From Margaritispora aquatica (taxonomy: Eukaryota > Ascomycota > Leotiomycetes > Helotiales > Discinellaceae), in assembly GCA_007644065.1 (NCBI GenBank), contig VJWN01000012.1, positions 1,415,758-1,479,757 of the forward strand: a stretch of DNA of 64,000 nt, written 5' to 3'. Positions within the stretch are counted from its first letter, which is position 1, and each line of letters opens with the position of its first letter. Made by a program: the position numbers and the translations under genes. Below are positions 1 to 12,060 of this stretch, one piece after another. The notes beneath the pieces were generated by a model. That model was not told where the DNA came from and searched no databases. It worked only from the letters and a program-made list of their open reading frames with translations.

Positions 1-558
1 ATCTTCCTCTGCCTTCTTGTTACCACTGGTGTGCTAATTCCAAATAATCAGCACTGTGCTATCCCAGACATAATATTCAGTTGTATGGCTTGAACGAAAG
101 AACCGACCTCGGATTCGAACTTCTTGAACTCCTCGTCCTTTGACTTCTTATATGCCTCAATCTCTTTCTTAGCCTCGTCCCTAGCCTCCTTCACACGCTT
201 TGTGCGGTCTAATCTGTCAGTGCATCGCCCCTCTAGATATCGAAGTGGTCGGGGCTCAGAAAGGATGCTGCTCACATTCTCTTGCTACACTATAGTCAGC
301 TTCTGCTCAATTGAGTACGCAGGCATTACAGAGTAGAACCTACATCTTTGGACAATTTTCTGAGCCTCCCTCTCAGCCTAACCAATAGTCAGCACTATTG
401 CCATCTCTCTTCTCCTTTTCTTTCCTCCATCTTCTACTCCAGCTTCTCGCCGTGATAACGTACATCGAGTAGGGTCTGAATACCCGCAGAGTTTTGTGCA
501 GACTGTCTTTCATTAGCAATAAGCCCTCCTTCTGCTATCTTGCGAGGAAGCATACCAT
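1..558 (-). CDS. VMA10: V-type proton ATPase subunit G (partial, C-terminus off the left edge)
   Basis: Subunit G is part of the peripheral stator stalk of the vacuolar H+-ATPase, linking the V1 ATPase head to the Vo membrane sector. The rebuilt protein has the family's conserved start (MSAQNSAGIQTLLDAERE) and the charged helix KRVKEARDEAKKEIEAYKK. Coding exons on the minus strand are 558-556, 502-464, 377-344, 284-276, 208-108 and 33-1; the frame holds across all of them. The first coding exon supplies only the ATG. The 9-base exon 284-276 restores REYRTKR, as expected for the family. Introns are 53, 86, 59, 67 and 74 bases. The gene is divergent from PET117, with 271 bases between the start codons. 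The C-terminal half lies outside the window. Confidence 0.9.
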
Positions 559-829
559 CTTGAAAGCTTTGTTGGTTTGATCGTTAGCTTTCGTCGTTGT
601 TTGTGCAGCTCGTTATCGCAAGAGGTCAGGTCGAGATAGAAGCTTGGCTTGTCCACCCCAAAAGCAACGAAAGCTACAGCTCCCACATCCCTGCACGGCA
701 ACCTCCGCGCCTGCATGAAATACTTACTGATCGCAACCTCTTGTTAACTTTTGAGTAATTCACAATCAGTCTTCTTCGATAGCTTCACAGACTTCGCAAT
801 TACGCCTGTTGGAGTAAAGGGACAACGTC

Positions 830-1134
830 ATGTCTCGCGCTGCAAAATTGACCCTGACGGGCACTTCTCTCTTCGCCCTCACCACCATCGTCTTCGTGCA
901 TTTCACCCAGCGAGCAGAAAAAGCAGTGGGTTTCTTCCTCTTCATAGTTCAAGCAAGTTCTCGCTGCTAATACTCGTGAAGGCAATGCACCAAGGTGTGA
1001 TCCGGGACGTAGAGCAACAACGAGTAAAGAAAGAGCGCATGCTGGAGTTTGAGATGCAGAGGGAACTGGAGGAACAGTACAAGAAGCTCCAGAACGTACG
1101 AGATGGAGGGGCAATAGACGACAATCCGCGATGA
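830..1134 (+). CDS. PET117: Cytochrome c oxidase assembly protein Pet117
   Basis: Pet117 is a small mitochondrial protein that helps assemble cytochrome c oxidase; in yeast it couples heme A synthase to assembly. The exons are 830-925 and 982-1134, joined across a 56-base GT-AG intron (926-981) with a CTAAT branch site, giving 82 residues. The N-terminus MSRAAKLTLTGTSLFA followed by a hydrophobic stretch is the single inner-membrane anchor. It is followed by MHQGVIRDVEQQRVKKER and a charged coiled region, both typical of the family. The start at 830 is the only ATG that gives the hydrophobic N-terminus; an open frame from 751 reads the first exon in the wrong frame. It converges on RPB2. Confidence 0.88.
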
Positions 1135-1603
1135 CACCAAACTTCTCGATCATGTTTCTGTAATACTTTTCTCTCCAACATGTACTATAATGTACAACAA
1201 ACAGCATAAGGATGGCGTTTAGAATCACCTGGTTTTCGGCATAGGCATTGTGAAGGGGTTCAATGCACAGGCATATAAAGTAGGATTTAAAGATCTTTGT
1301 CTATCGCTCATGGTTTTGCTCATTCTTCTATGCCTCAGTCTGATTGTCCACCGCCCATATCTCCAAGATCTATGTATAATACAAACAGCACGTCTGAGCG
1401 TGACCAAATAGTGTAGTTCTTTGCCCTCGAACCATTTCCCGCAAACGACGCACCCAATATGCATGCATCCAGCCTGCAGTATTTTGAGGCAAGCTTGCTC
1501 CTTCCTTCCCAAACGCCTTGGTATGCAATTCATGTCAGATTTCTCCTTCCGTTTCACTCCTGCCCCAACTTTCATACAATTTTGGATATCAGTCGCCCAT
1601 TTT
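1135..1603. other. Convergent 3' region between PET117 and RPB2
   Basis: This stretch holds the 3' ends of two converging genes. Open frames on both strands here have no recognisable protein character. I see nothing else in it. Confidence 0.6.
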
Positions 1604-4600
1604 CTAGCGCACCGATATGCCACTTCTCTTTGTGAACATTCTTGTTGCAATATTCATGGAAGCAAGCTCCTGGAAAAGAAGCTTTGCAGCATAAGGAATG
1701 TGGATTTGCGAGATTCGCTCTTTGTTTTTGCAAGGTCTACACTCAAAGTTCTGAGTTGAAAGTTTGCTGCACCCAGGTTAGTCGACAACATCACCAACAG
1801 AAACTTAATAGGACTTACGCAATCGGTGTCATTAGTCCACATATATCACAAACATGGACTCTGAAGGCATCCGAAACCTCAAACAATCTCTCTTTCAAGA
1901 AGGCGCTTGCTCCGTGGGAAATCATGCAATCACGCTCCATTTCTCCGAAACGCAGACCACCATCTCTGGCACGACCTTCCACTGGCTGTCTGGTTAAAAT
2001 CTGAACAGGACCTCTGGCTCGGGCATGGATCTTATCGTCAACCATGTGGCGCAGACGTTGATAATATGTTGGTCCAAGGAATACCTGTGCCATCATCTTG
2101 CGGCCAGTGTGACCATGATACATGACTTCGAAGCCACGAGATTGGTACCCGTGGTCGCGAAGGAGTTTAGACACAGAGTCGACTGTGACTTCTGTGAAAG
2201 GTGTCGCATCTCCTTCAAGACCACGAAGTGTGGAGACTTTGCTCAACTGGCACTCAATCAAATGGGCAATAGTCATACGAGATGGAATGGCGTGCGGGTT
2301 GATAATGAGATCGGGCACAATGCCCTGCACAGTGAAGGGCATATCTTCTTGTCGGTATGTAATACCAATTGTACCTTTTTGACCGTGACGCGAGGCAAAC
2401 TTATCACCAATCTGCGGAATCTTAGTTGTTCGCATACGAACCTTGACGAAGCGAAGACCCTCAGCGTTAGTTGTAATGAGAACTTGATCGACAATACCGT
2501 TCTCGGTGCTTCTCAGGGGGGTCGAGGCATCCCTCTTAACATGAGCCTTAGTCCGCTGGCCAAGTTCTTCTGCCTCTGGAGCAATTGGAGCTGTCTTTCC
2601 AATGATAATATCCTCTCCAGAGACACGAACACCAGGGGCCACAATTCCATCCTCATCTAATTTGTCATAGGTACCATGCTTCAACTTCAAGGTGTCTTGT
2701 CTAAATGGCTTCTCGAATTGTTCAACAACGTTCATCCCAATACGCTTCTCCTGATCTGTATATGCTCGGTAGAAAAGACTTCGGAATAATCCACGGTCAA
2801 TACTGCTCTGGTTCATAATCACGGAATCTTCCTGGTTATAACCAGAGTAGCAGGCAATGGCAACGATGGCGTTTTGGCCAGCAGGAAGCTCTCGAAACTT
2901 CAGAAACTCCATGGAACGCGTAGTTGCCAGTGGCTTTTGAGGATAGTAAAGAATGTTGGCCATGGTATCCATGCGTTGGTCAAAATTGGTCAAGAAGAAT
3001 CCCATTGCTTGCTTACCCATAGCAGATTGATAGGTATTACGAGGAGACTGTAGATAGTTAGTAATGACATTCGAGTCCATCTGAAGCACTTACCTGGTTG
3101 TGATCCGGGAATGGAATGATGCTTGCGCAAATTCCCAGAATCATACTAGGATGGATTTCACAATGCGTCCACATGTGGGCAGTAGGGTTCATGGGGGCTT
3201 TGACACGCTTGTTCAAATCTCCACTCTCGTCAGGGCGAATCTGGTAACCAGCTTGTAACTGTCGAGAAATATCCAAGTCCTCGGGAGTCATCACAATCAT
3301 GACTGTCTCTTCTTCCTCTGCATCAACGTATTCCACCACACCAGCATCGATCAGACCCTTAAAGCCAAAGTATCCTTGCTCTGCCTTTGCATCTACATCC
3401 ATACCAGCGAACGCTTGATCATCCTCGAGCTTCCTAATGTGTTCCTTTGTCAATACCAAGTTGCCCTTGTTGAGACTTTCTGGATCGTTATCAACGACGA
3501 ACAGCGGTCTACAAACCCTGCCTGCATCTGTGAAGATTTTAAATTCTCTGTCACGAATGTCTCGAATAAGCGATACCTCATGCGAGATCAAGTTCGATCT
3601 TCTCAAGTGTTGTACCGTCTTGACAAGATGAGCAGGGTCTCTGTGAACTCCAACCCAAACACCATTAACAAACACCTTTGTCGCGTTAGGTGACCGCAAA
3701 GGTTCATACTCCTCTAAGACTTCCATGTTTCGCTGAATCATGAACTCTACGATAGGATCACTGGGAGTTCCAACCGTAACGTAACACATGAGGGATAAGT
3801 TCTTTACAAGACCGCAGGCTTGTCCTTCAGGAGTTTCGGCTGGACAAACCAATCCCCAGTGAGTGTTATGCAGCTGTCGGGGCTTTGCAATTTTTCCATC
3901 ACGTCCAATTGGAGTGTTGGTTCGACGCAAATGTGAGAGTGTAGAAGCAAAGGTATATCTGTTCAAAACTTGCGAAACACCAGCAGTAGAGCTTGCGGCT
4001 TTCTTTTGGTCTCCCCAGTTACCAGTGGCAAGTGAGTATTTGAGGCCATTGGTAAGAGTGGTAGCTTTAACGCCAAGAGTGAGATTGAATTCACGATTGT
4101 TTTCCACACACCGCTGAAGGTACTTGTAGACGTCCTGTGTCAACCTTCGGAATAAACTCCTGAACAGTTTCGCCAGTAGCGGTCCAGCAAGATCCAGACG
4201 CTTCTTTCCAAAGTGATCTCTGTCATCCGTTTCCCGACGACCTATGGCGCATTGAAGCATCTTATGAACCATGTAACCCAAGAAGAAAGCCTTGCGGGTC
4301 TCGCTGCCTTCCTTTTGTGAAATGTGAGGTAACAGCTCCTTTTGCATGATATCCCGCGCGTACTTGATACGCTTGTCTCGGGTCAGATTGGTTTGACTTC
4401 CACGCTTACCAATAAAATCCAGAGCGACTTCTCGATCCTGAATAACAAAGGCTTCCTCGATACAAGGCTTCAGCATTTCGAGCATTTGGGTATCGTTGCG
4501 GTCATAACAGATATGGTTCAGGATGTCCTCATCAGATACCACTCCGAGAGCGCGAAATACCACTGCAATGGGAATATCACTTTTGATGTACGGCAAAGTT

Positions 4601-5481
4601 GACTTGATAGTCTGGCCAAAGCCACCCCTCTGACCATCACCTTTAGCGAAAAGCTTTATCGTAAGTGATGAGATCAGGCGTGAACCTTTCTCCAAGGCAC
4701 TTCGAATTTCGGCGATGTATGGGGTTGGACTTGGGAGTGGCTTCTTGAAGACCTGGACAATGTTGGCTGCACTGCGTTCTTGGGCGATCAAGACCTTCTC
4801 ACTTCCATTGATGATGAAATAGCCACCCTGATCGTATGGACACTCATTCCAGGCGTATAGCTCGTCCTCATCAAGATCTTTCAAGATACAATATCTTGAC
4901 TTCAACATGATGGGCAGCTTGCCAATGAACACTCGGTCGGGTTCGTCTGGATTCTTATTCCCTTCTGACCCTCCATCTTCATCCTCCCACAACAACCGCG
5001 TGGGGTGTTCACCGGTGCGATTCATCTCCTCCTGCTGCTCGTCGTCAAGCTCGTTCAGTGGCACTGGGCGCTCTACTGCGACAGAAACCTTCTTCGTCAT
5101 TTCCAGGTAAAGTGGACTCGAGTATGTCAAGTTTCGCAGACGCGCTTCTTGAGGAAGCATGACCTGTGTACTTCCATCTCCTTCGGTCATGGCTGGACGC
5201 GAAAGGAGGACTGTGCCAAACTTGATCTCGTAGCGGCGCAGGGCGATTGGATTGCTCTCATCGGACGGGGGGTTGTTCTGATCCAGCGTGAGCTGAGAAT
5301 TTTCTTCAACAAGCTCTTGCATAGTCGTGGAGACGAATTCGTCGAAAGAGTCAACCTGCTGTGATACCAAACCTCTTGCTTCAAAGAACGAAGAGATTAC
5401 CGTCCAGCAGTCCTCGGCCGTAATTCCAGCATCCTCCTCCCCGTAATCGTCATATTCGTAGCCCTCGTCATATTCTGCCAT
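1604..5481 (-). CDS. RPB2: DNA-directed RNA polymerase II second largest subunit
   Basis: Rpb2 forms half of the RNA polymerase II active-site cleft. Exons are 5481-3094, 3047-1819 and 1766-1604, separated by introns of 46 and 52 bases; the product is 1,259 residues, normal for ascomycetes. Visible landmarks are the acidic N-terminus, [17 protein letters not shown], the SAxGKQAMG motif just after intron 1, the hybrid-binding motif [12 protein letters not shown] (about residues 1010-1021), and the C-terminal zinc ribbon. The ribbon is split by intron 2: the first pair is CDIC, the second CRPC. The start is the only N-terminal ATG with the [17 protein letters not shown] acidic leader. This gene is the standard marker for placing the organism. 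Confidence 0.97.
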
Positions 5482-6176
5482 GATTAAATATCGAGACTAG
5501 GTGAGGAAATAAAGATGGTGTCGAGGTTTTAATGAGGGGCGAGGTAAAAGAGTCGTAGATTCGCGGTGGCAGATTGAGGGATGTTGAATTGTTGCCTTCA
5601 AGATACCAAAAAACCATTCGCTAACGGTCCAGAAGAATTTTAGAAGCAGTAAGTGGGTAGCATCAACATCAAAAGTCGCGATGCTGGCAGATCGTACAGT
5701 CGCCAAGGTTCTAGTTGTGCACAAATTGTGTCGATGGTATTGACCATGAGAGCTGTTGATGGAATCTTGCGTGCACCTTGTCTTGCCCGAATTCAAAGAT
5801 CTCGCGACACGCTAACTTAATATGGAATAGTGATATTTGTAAGTGAATATACGACAGCCTTGTCGGCCTCAGTTTCACATTTTGTAAATTATATTGCCAA
5901 CAATGATCAAACTACAATTGGCGAACTATGTATTTTTGATTGTGGGGAGTCATACCACGAACTTTTCATATTTTCAACCAAGTACTATAAGCTCAAATTT
6001 GCATACCTAGGGTTCTATACCAATCTTTCCACCTATAGAAATCCCCGACATTCGCCATTCAGCTACTCTGATGTTCTATGTCTTTTCATGCAATTGCTGT
6101 CACTTTCATTGCGAGATTTTAGTAGGTAGTATATCGTGTTGTATCATATCATTATTCTACATATTACTATCTACTT
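5482..6176. other. RPB2 promoter side and ADH 3' side
   Basis: This spacer lies between the RPB2 start and the 3' end of the alcohol dehydrogenase. A 99-codon open frame at 5830-6129 is AT-rich and low in protein character. I see no gene and no clear promoter element. Confidence 0.5.
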
Positions 6177-7588
6177 CTACTTTGTCTCCTCGATGTTCTT
6201 CTCATTACATAGGACATATCTGTACCTAGCCTTTCCTGCCTCCATGTCAACAACAGCCTGGTTGGCATCCTTCATCGACCGCTCCTGAATCCATGGCTTC
6301 ACCTTCTTCTCTGCGGCAAACTTCAGCATGTCAGCGATGTCAGCAGGAGATCCTATAGCTGAACCACCCATCTTAACACCTTTCATGATCAGAGCAAACA
6401 CGGAGAAAGCAGGGATCTTGTCTTCTGGTGCGCCGACTTGGATGAACTGGCCGTTAGTTCTGAGAAGCTGGAAGTATTCTGCGATTGGCATCTTTGGGCT
6501 TGAGACAGTGCAAACGATGAGGTCCAGGCTGCGAGAGTTCTTCTTGGCCCATCCATTCTCTTCGGTAGCAATGAATTTGGTGGCACCCATCTTCAGTGCA
6601 TCCTCCTTCTTAGCATTTGTTCTGGAGATTGCGACAACTTCATCGCATCCGAGCGCTTTTGCCCACAGAAGACCAAAGTGACCCAATCCACCCACCCCAA
6701 CAATACCAACACGCTTTCCAGGTCCAGCGCCATTTTTGACGAGGGGGCTGGTCAGGATGTTAGCAGAATCACAATAAAGAGTTGATTGATTGAGAAGTAA
6801 GTTTGGCTGTTGAGGAAACACTCCTCGACGATAAGCATAGCCTGGGGCAGAATTGCTAGATGGGAGACTAGAAAGAACATACTTCCAAGTGGTTACACCA
6901 CCACAAAGCATAGGGGCAGCTTCCGCCGTGCTGATTCCATCTGGAATCTTAACAACGAAATGTCCAGGCGCTCGGCAATAGCTAAAACTTGGATTAGTAT
7001 AGATTGTTATTGTGCTTCGGTTTACTCACTCTGAATATCCGCCGTATGACTTGCTTCCGTCAGGGTACTTTCCGTTATATGTTCCAACATTTCCTTTAGG
7101 GCAGTAATGCTCAAGACCAGCGTCACCTGAAGAGGTCATCATGTCAGTCTATGCCTCGAGCTAAAAGAGAAAACTCTTAACCTACACTCTTCGCAGTCAA
7201 GGCAAGATCCAGATTGTGCTCCAACACCAACACGGTCTCCAACTTTGACATGCTTGACATTCTTTCCAACACGAATAGCAGGTCCTGCAACTTCATGTCC
7301 AACACAGCAGGGGTACATAGTAGGACCCCAGCCGCTTCTGAGGGTGTGCAAATCTGAGCCGCAAATTCTAATAGCAGTTATTAGCTTTGATTTCCTTGAT
7401 AGTACTCTCGAATTCAAAGATTTCTCTAAGATCAAGCAGAGATTCACCTACCCACAATGTGTGACTTTGATGTCCACATCATCTTCGGTCCAAGTCTTTG
7501 GTTCAAACTCCTGCCAAACCATTTTCCCCTGGACTGAGTCCTTGTCAAGGCCCATCCATCCTGCGAACTTGTATTGCTGTGAACTCAT
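6177..7588 (-). CDS. Zinc-dependent NADP(H) alcohol dehydrogenase (cinnamyl alcohol dehydrogenase / ADH6 type)
   Basis: This is a medium-chain dehydrogenase/reductase that probably interconverts aldehydes and alcohols with NADP(H). Exons are 7588-7452, 7367-7186, 7126-7030, 6981-6883 and 6747-6177 (361 residues). GICGSDLHTLRSGWG carries the catalytic-zinc cysteine and GHEVAGP the next ligand region. Structural-zinc cysteines follow as CLDCEEC plus the C of EHYCPK, and GIVGVGGLGHFG is the nucleotide-binding loop. The MSSQQYKFAGW start matches family length; the frame stays open to an ATG at 7699, which would add 37 residues. The intron before NPLVKNGAGPGK is 135 bases, twice the size of the others. 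The substrate cannot be read from sequence. Confidence 0.9.
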
Positions 7589-9451
7589 TCTTGCTTTTTC
7601 TAGGTCGTCTGTTGGATTTAAAGATTCTTTAAAGTGATTTGTGAGAGAGAGTATTCTTTCAGTTGCTACTGAAGCAGGACCTTTGATGGTGGCCATCATA
7701 AATATATACTTAGAGGGGTACTCTATGACCCACTTCGCCTCTCCACTCTCTTAGTTGGGCAATTCCACAGTTACGCAATAGCGTCAAACTCTACTTTCAA
7801 TGCCGCAAGTTCTTAACTCCCCGAGCTGTGATATCACCGTCGCCAGTGGTCTTTTTCGCGGATAGCTTTAGGAATCGCCTATCTTAACGCCGATGGGTAT
7901 TGTACCCGAACCGAAGTCGATGATGCTTGCTGCAGCTGTTTGTGGATCTGAATCTGGGAAAGGGCCAGAAAGGGACCAATTCGTCTGGTATATGCTGGGA
8001 GCACAAAGATAAATTTCGGCCGATACATAAGCTGGCTGCAGCTCGACTTTTGAATATTTACTCGTGCGGAGGCGTTGGTTTTGGCATCCTTCGAGCCGAG
8101 GCTCATGGTAAAAACCAACGGCAACATTGAACGAGATCTCGTGACACGGACCCGTGCCTACCTTCATGGCTTTTGATAACTTTGGGAGTGTGAAGCTGTT
8201 GAGTATATCTGTGTAGCTGTTTCGAATGTTGACTTTGCAAAACGATTGATCATGTATTTGCGCCTCATTGTTCCCTATAAGCATTTTAAGCATGCATTAG
8301 TCTCGGGTCAGCACTCAAAATCCACCTCAACTTCTCATGGTGTAAATCGTATAGGTCATATTTCATGATCCTCTCGATCTTTGCAAACTCACAATCTCTT
8401 CTTTTATAGCGTATGCCCATCTTCATGTTATTTGCTTTCATTTCGCACTACCACATATGAATGTGGCTACTACATGAAATTGTATCGGATTTCTGAAGCA
8501 AGTACTTACTCAAGTCTTTGAGTGTATGGTATATATCAGATTAACCAGATATACTTTCCAAAAGCTCAAAAACATCTGGGTGGAGAGGGAATTGTTTCAA
8601 GCTCTACTATGTAGAACAACAGGCCCTGGCATTAGTATTATACGATCTTTAAAGATAGCTCGAGGTGGTTTAACATTTATGTTTCGACTACTTCTAGCTT
8701 CGAAGTATCGACAGGAATATGTTCCGAGACATTATCCATTCCGAGAGGCTCCTGAAGCTCAGCAAATCCAAAGTTTGTCAAGCTGAGGATGACTGTCGAA
8801 ACGAATTTCGAAATCTACGACAATCTTTCTATTGCCCTCATAGAATGTGAAGTACTGTGACACGAAAGTTTCTGCTGAATGACTTACAAGTGCTTGTTCG
8901 AACTTGAAATTACGAGTTAAGCTAAGACTGACATCTGTCAAACTGCCCGATCCTCTCTTTAATCCTTTGAATGCTGGTTCAAGACGAAACGCCAAGTGTC
9001 CTTCTTGTAACCATGATGCGAAACGCAACAGATATTGAATGCTCAAGCGCCAGCTTGACAAACTTGCTCAAGACAGCCTCACACAAGGTATCAAGGTATT
9101 GTGTCTTTTTGCACCATGGCACAGTATATAGTGCACTTAATAGGCCACGTCAATTCTGCATACAAAGCCAAGAACCAAAGAGGCAACACCGAACAAGAAA
9201 CGAGCTAAATCGACCGAGAATACCTTAATCATGACAGAGACTACTAGCAACATACTGTTATCCCTCTTTTTGAGCTGCAACTTGAAATTATCAGTTATCT
9301 CAACTTATTATACACAACTTGCCTCAAAATTACCTGTCGCTATTTCAACAACCTCATCCAGCAAACGAATAATCACAGCCTACTTCTTCAAGCTGAAGCC
9401 ACTAACTTTTCTATCAATCACGGCTTATATGCGAGTAAAGACCGTTTACGT
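7589..9451. other. 1.9 kb stretch without a resolved gene
   Basis: The part next to 7588 is the dehydrogenase promoter and leader. Further right there are minus-strand open frames at 7868-8293 and 8759-9061. The second (100 codons, with a stretch reading FVSQYFTFYEGNRK) looks more protein-like than chance, but I recognise no family and could not join it to other exons. It may be decayed coding sequence. Confidence 0.35.
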
Positions 9452-9688
9452 TTGCGAAAAAAGGAAGAATTCGTGGACAAGATGACGAAGAAGAAGATGA
9501 GGCAAGGAAAGCGGGATGCTGCTAAGCGATTGTGTACAGAGTGTGGCTTGGAACCTCGGAGAGGAGCAGTACGATACAAACCAGGCACAATTCTGATTGC
9601 TGGGGGAATTAGGTCTATCGTGTGTAGTAAATGCGGAGACTTTGGAGTTCTATCGATTAGGGCTAATTCTTTCATATTGGGGATTTAG
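9452..9688 (+). CDS. Hypothetical short protein with two CxxC pairs
   Basis: This 78-codon frame is very basic at its N-terminus (KKKMRQGKRDAAKR). It has two CxxC pairs, CTEC and CSKC, 26 residues apart, a spacing compatible with a zinc ribbon. I do not recognise the family. The frame could be the last exon of a longer gene whose upstream exons I cannot find, or a relic. No intron signal decides the start. It precedes the polymerase eta gene on the same strand by about 650 bases. Confidence 0.25.
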   Translation: MRKKEEFVDKMTKKKMRQGKRDAAKRLCTECGLEPRRGAVRYKPGTILIAGGIRSIVCSKCGDFGVLSIRANSFILGI

Positions 9689-10335
9689 TATGTGCGTGAT
9701 TTGTTGGGATAGATATGAATGGGATGGAATGAGGGGAGGCTAGACGGACATTCCTTAAAGCCTAGATAGATTAAAATGGGAGAGCATGCTTCTACTTCTT
9801 CTAATCGTCCAAAACAATCCTTGTGCCCTAGACATTAGAATTGTTTCGGCATGGTTTTTTCGGTTGATAGCGGGTAACATATCCGAGATTTCTCCACATC
9901 TAGCCGCTCGCGTTCCGAACAGGCAAACTCATAGACCTAAAAGTTATGGCATCCACCTGCATTGCCGTCAATCGAAGCTTTTCTTCCCGCTTTCAATACG
10001 ACTGATTGCCTTGTATGCAAAAGAGAATACGCGATAGATCTCTCGATTGCAAGCTTTGCCTCTGCATTACGATACAACGGAGAAACTCTGGTGCCTAAGA
10101 AATTTTCGACACGATTGCACATCGAATATCTTAATACCGGTTACCAACAGCACTGGGGTAGCCTTCGGCTCATCAGGCTCAGTTGTAATTGAGGTGCTCC
10201 ATAGTGTACACTTCCTAGTGCACTTCTGAGGTATATGACGCTGCTTAGGCATTGCGCTTGTCAATTCCTGCTTTCGACAAGAGTTTATAAATTGCAACTT
10301 GTACCTGATCAGGAATTCAGACTCAATGTAGAATT
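9689..10335. other. Promoter side of the polymerase eta gene
   Basis: Several overlapping short frames on both strands here are shadows of each other and none has family character. I see nothing else. Confidence 0.5.
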
Positions 10336-12060
10336 ATGACCTTGCCAATATCGTCTTTGCGATCTCAAGCCATCTCTCAAAGTCACGAGCTTCATCCCCT
10401 CCACAACAACACGAACACTCGAGTGTCTCAATTTACATATCGTCAATTACAGCAGCTCGCACGCTCGTCACCTATCACACCTCTGAGAGTGATCGCTTTG
10501 GTTGATTATGATGCCTTCTACGCACAGTGTGAGATCGTTCGGCTTGGCCTCCCTGAGACACAGCCGCTCGCGGTACAGCAATGGAACGATATCATTGCTC
10601 TGAATTACGCTGGCCGGGGATTTGGCTTCAAGAGAGGAGCATCGGTAGATGATGCCAAGAGGCTCTGCCCCAACATAGTGCTCCAACATGTGGCTACTTG
10701 GCGAGAAGGCGAATCAACATGGGCTTACCGGCCTGATGCCAATACTCAGTCCAACATGAGACGAGACAAGGCTGCTCTAGATCCATATCGTATTGAGTCA
10801 AGAAAGAGTATACAGTTGATTAAAGCTACGCTTCCACCACCGCCTCTTCAGAGAATTGAAAAAGCTAGTATCGACGAGGTGTTCTTGGACCTTTCAGCCC
10901 ATGTCCATTCCATCCTTATTGAAAGATACCAGGAGCTGTCCAAAATTCCCGAGAACCTAGACACGACTCTCCCTCCACCTCCTCTCATGTCTACTCTCGA
11001 CTGGAAAGTAGATAACATCATTAATCCTAACGAAATCGGTAATTCAGATGGGCTTAGCGATTGGGACGAGGTGGCTCTCAATATTGGCGCCGAAATCGTT
11101 CGTAACCTTCGTCTGGTCATACATCAAAACCTGGGATACACCTGTTCTGCTGGAATTGCACACAATAAATTCATAGCCAAGCTTAGTGCAGGCTGTAAGA
11201 AGCCTAATCAGCAGACTGTTGTGAGATCACGCGCAGTAACACAATTTCTCTCCACATATAAGATTACCTCCATTCGAGGGCTGGCTGGAAAGCTAGGTGC
11301 TAAAGCAGTGGATGCATTTGGGTCGGACAAACTCTCAGACATGCTGAAAGTTAGTGAAGATTGCATGGTTACTGAACTAGGTCCTGAGTCTGGGAAGTGG
11401 TTGTTTGGTATCTTACGCGGCATAGATCATAGTGAGGTCGTCTCCCGAACAGACATTCAATCCATGTTGACGCAGAAAACATTTGTACCACCTCTCGAAG
11501 ACGTTGACCAGGCATCAAGCTGGCTACGGATTTTCGCCGCTGATCTGTTTGGCCGTGTTGGAGACTTAGAAGTCGAAACAGGACGCCCTCGTCGCCCCAC
11601 TGTATTGTCTTTGCACCACCATATCCGTGGTCGATTCGGTCCCACGAGATCAAAACAAGCTACCATACCTTCCGGTGCTCAATTTTCTGAGACACTGCTC
11701 TTCTCGATTTCTATGGACCTACTTCAGGAGATCTCAGCCGATAGTCAACCTACTTGGCCATGTCTATCTTTAGGACTAACTGTTCATAATTTTGAGCACC
11801 TGGTGGCTAAGAACGAGCGGATTACATCTTTCTTTACTCCACAGCCTAATGCTGTAACATCAAACAAACGCAAAAGAAGTTCATCCTCAGATACTGATGG
11901 AATAGCCAAGTTAGGTCACGATTTACTTGACACGAGCGCTGCGAATGCTAAAGTAGACAACTACGCTTGCCCAAAATGTCACAAAAGTATAGACGCATCT
12001 GCTGTCCTAGAACATCTAGATTGGCATGTGGCTGTGGAATTACAGGAGGACGGAGACTGA
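10336..12060 (+). CDS. RAD30: DNA polymerase eta (Y-family translesion polymerase)
   Basis: Polymerase eta copies past UV photoproducts. The gene is a single exon coding 574 residues. The catalytic carboxylates sit in VDYDAFYAQCE (D57, D59) and SIDEVFLDLS (D180/E181). The finger region IALNYAGRGFGFKRGAS and the thumb with helix-hairpin-helix (ITSIRGLAGKLGAKAVDAFG) follow, then the little-finger domain ending near LGLTVHNF. The tail carries NERITSFF, a PCNA-interacting-peptide-like motif. It ends with a UBZ ubiquitin-binding finger, CPKC then H-x3-H in LEHLDWHVA (about residues 544-567), which would recruit the enzyme to ubiquitylated PCNA. The length is close to other fungal Rad30 proteins. 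No introns are needed. Confidence 0.95.
   Translation: MTLPISSLRSQAISQSHELHPLHNNTNTRVSQFTYRQLQQLARSSPITPLRVIALVDYDAFYAQCEIVRLGLPETQPLAVQQWNDIIALNYAGRGFGFKRGASVDDAKRLCPNIVLQHVATWREGESTWAYRPDANTQSNMRRDKAALDPYRIESRKSIQLIKATLPPPPLQRIEKASIDEVFLDLSAHVHSILIERYQELSKIPENLDTTLPPPPLMSTLDWKVDNIINPNEIGNSDGLSDWDEVALNIGAEIVRNLRLVIHQNLGYTCSAGIAHNKFIAKLSAGCKKPNQQTVVRSRAVTQFLSTYKITSIRGLAGKLGAKAVDAFGSDKLSDMLKVSEDCMVTELGPESGKWLFGILRGIDHSEVVSRTDIQSMLTQKTFVPPLEDVDQASSWLRIFAADLFGRVGDLEVETGRPRRPTVLSLHHHIRGRFGPTRSKQATIPSGAQFSETLLFSISMDLLQEISADSQPTWPCLSLGLTVHNFEHLVAKNERITSFFTPQPNAVTSNKRKRSSSSDTDGIAKLGHDLLDTSAANAKVDNYACPKCHKSIDASAVLEHLDWHVAVELQEDGD

Noticed and set aside
751..829. Upstream part of a 127-codon frame ending at 1134
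   Set aside because: It reads PET117 exon 1 and its intron in the wrong frame; the spliced model from 830 gives the conserved protein.
5830..6129. 99-codon plus-strand frame between RPB2 and the dehydrogenase
   Set aside because: AT-rich composition, no recognised family, no splice borders.
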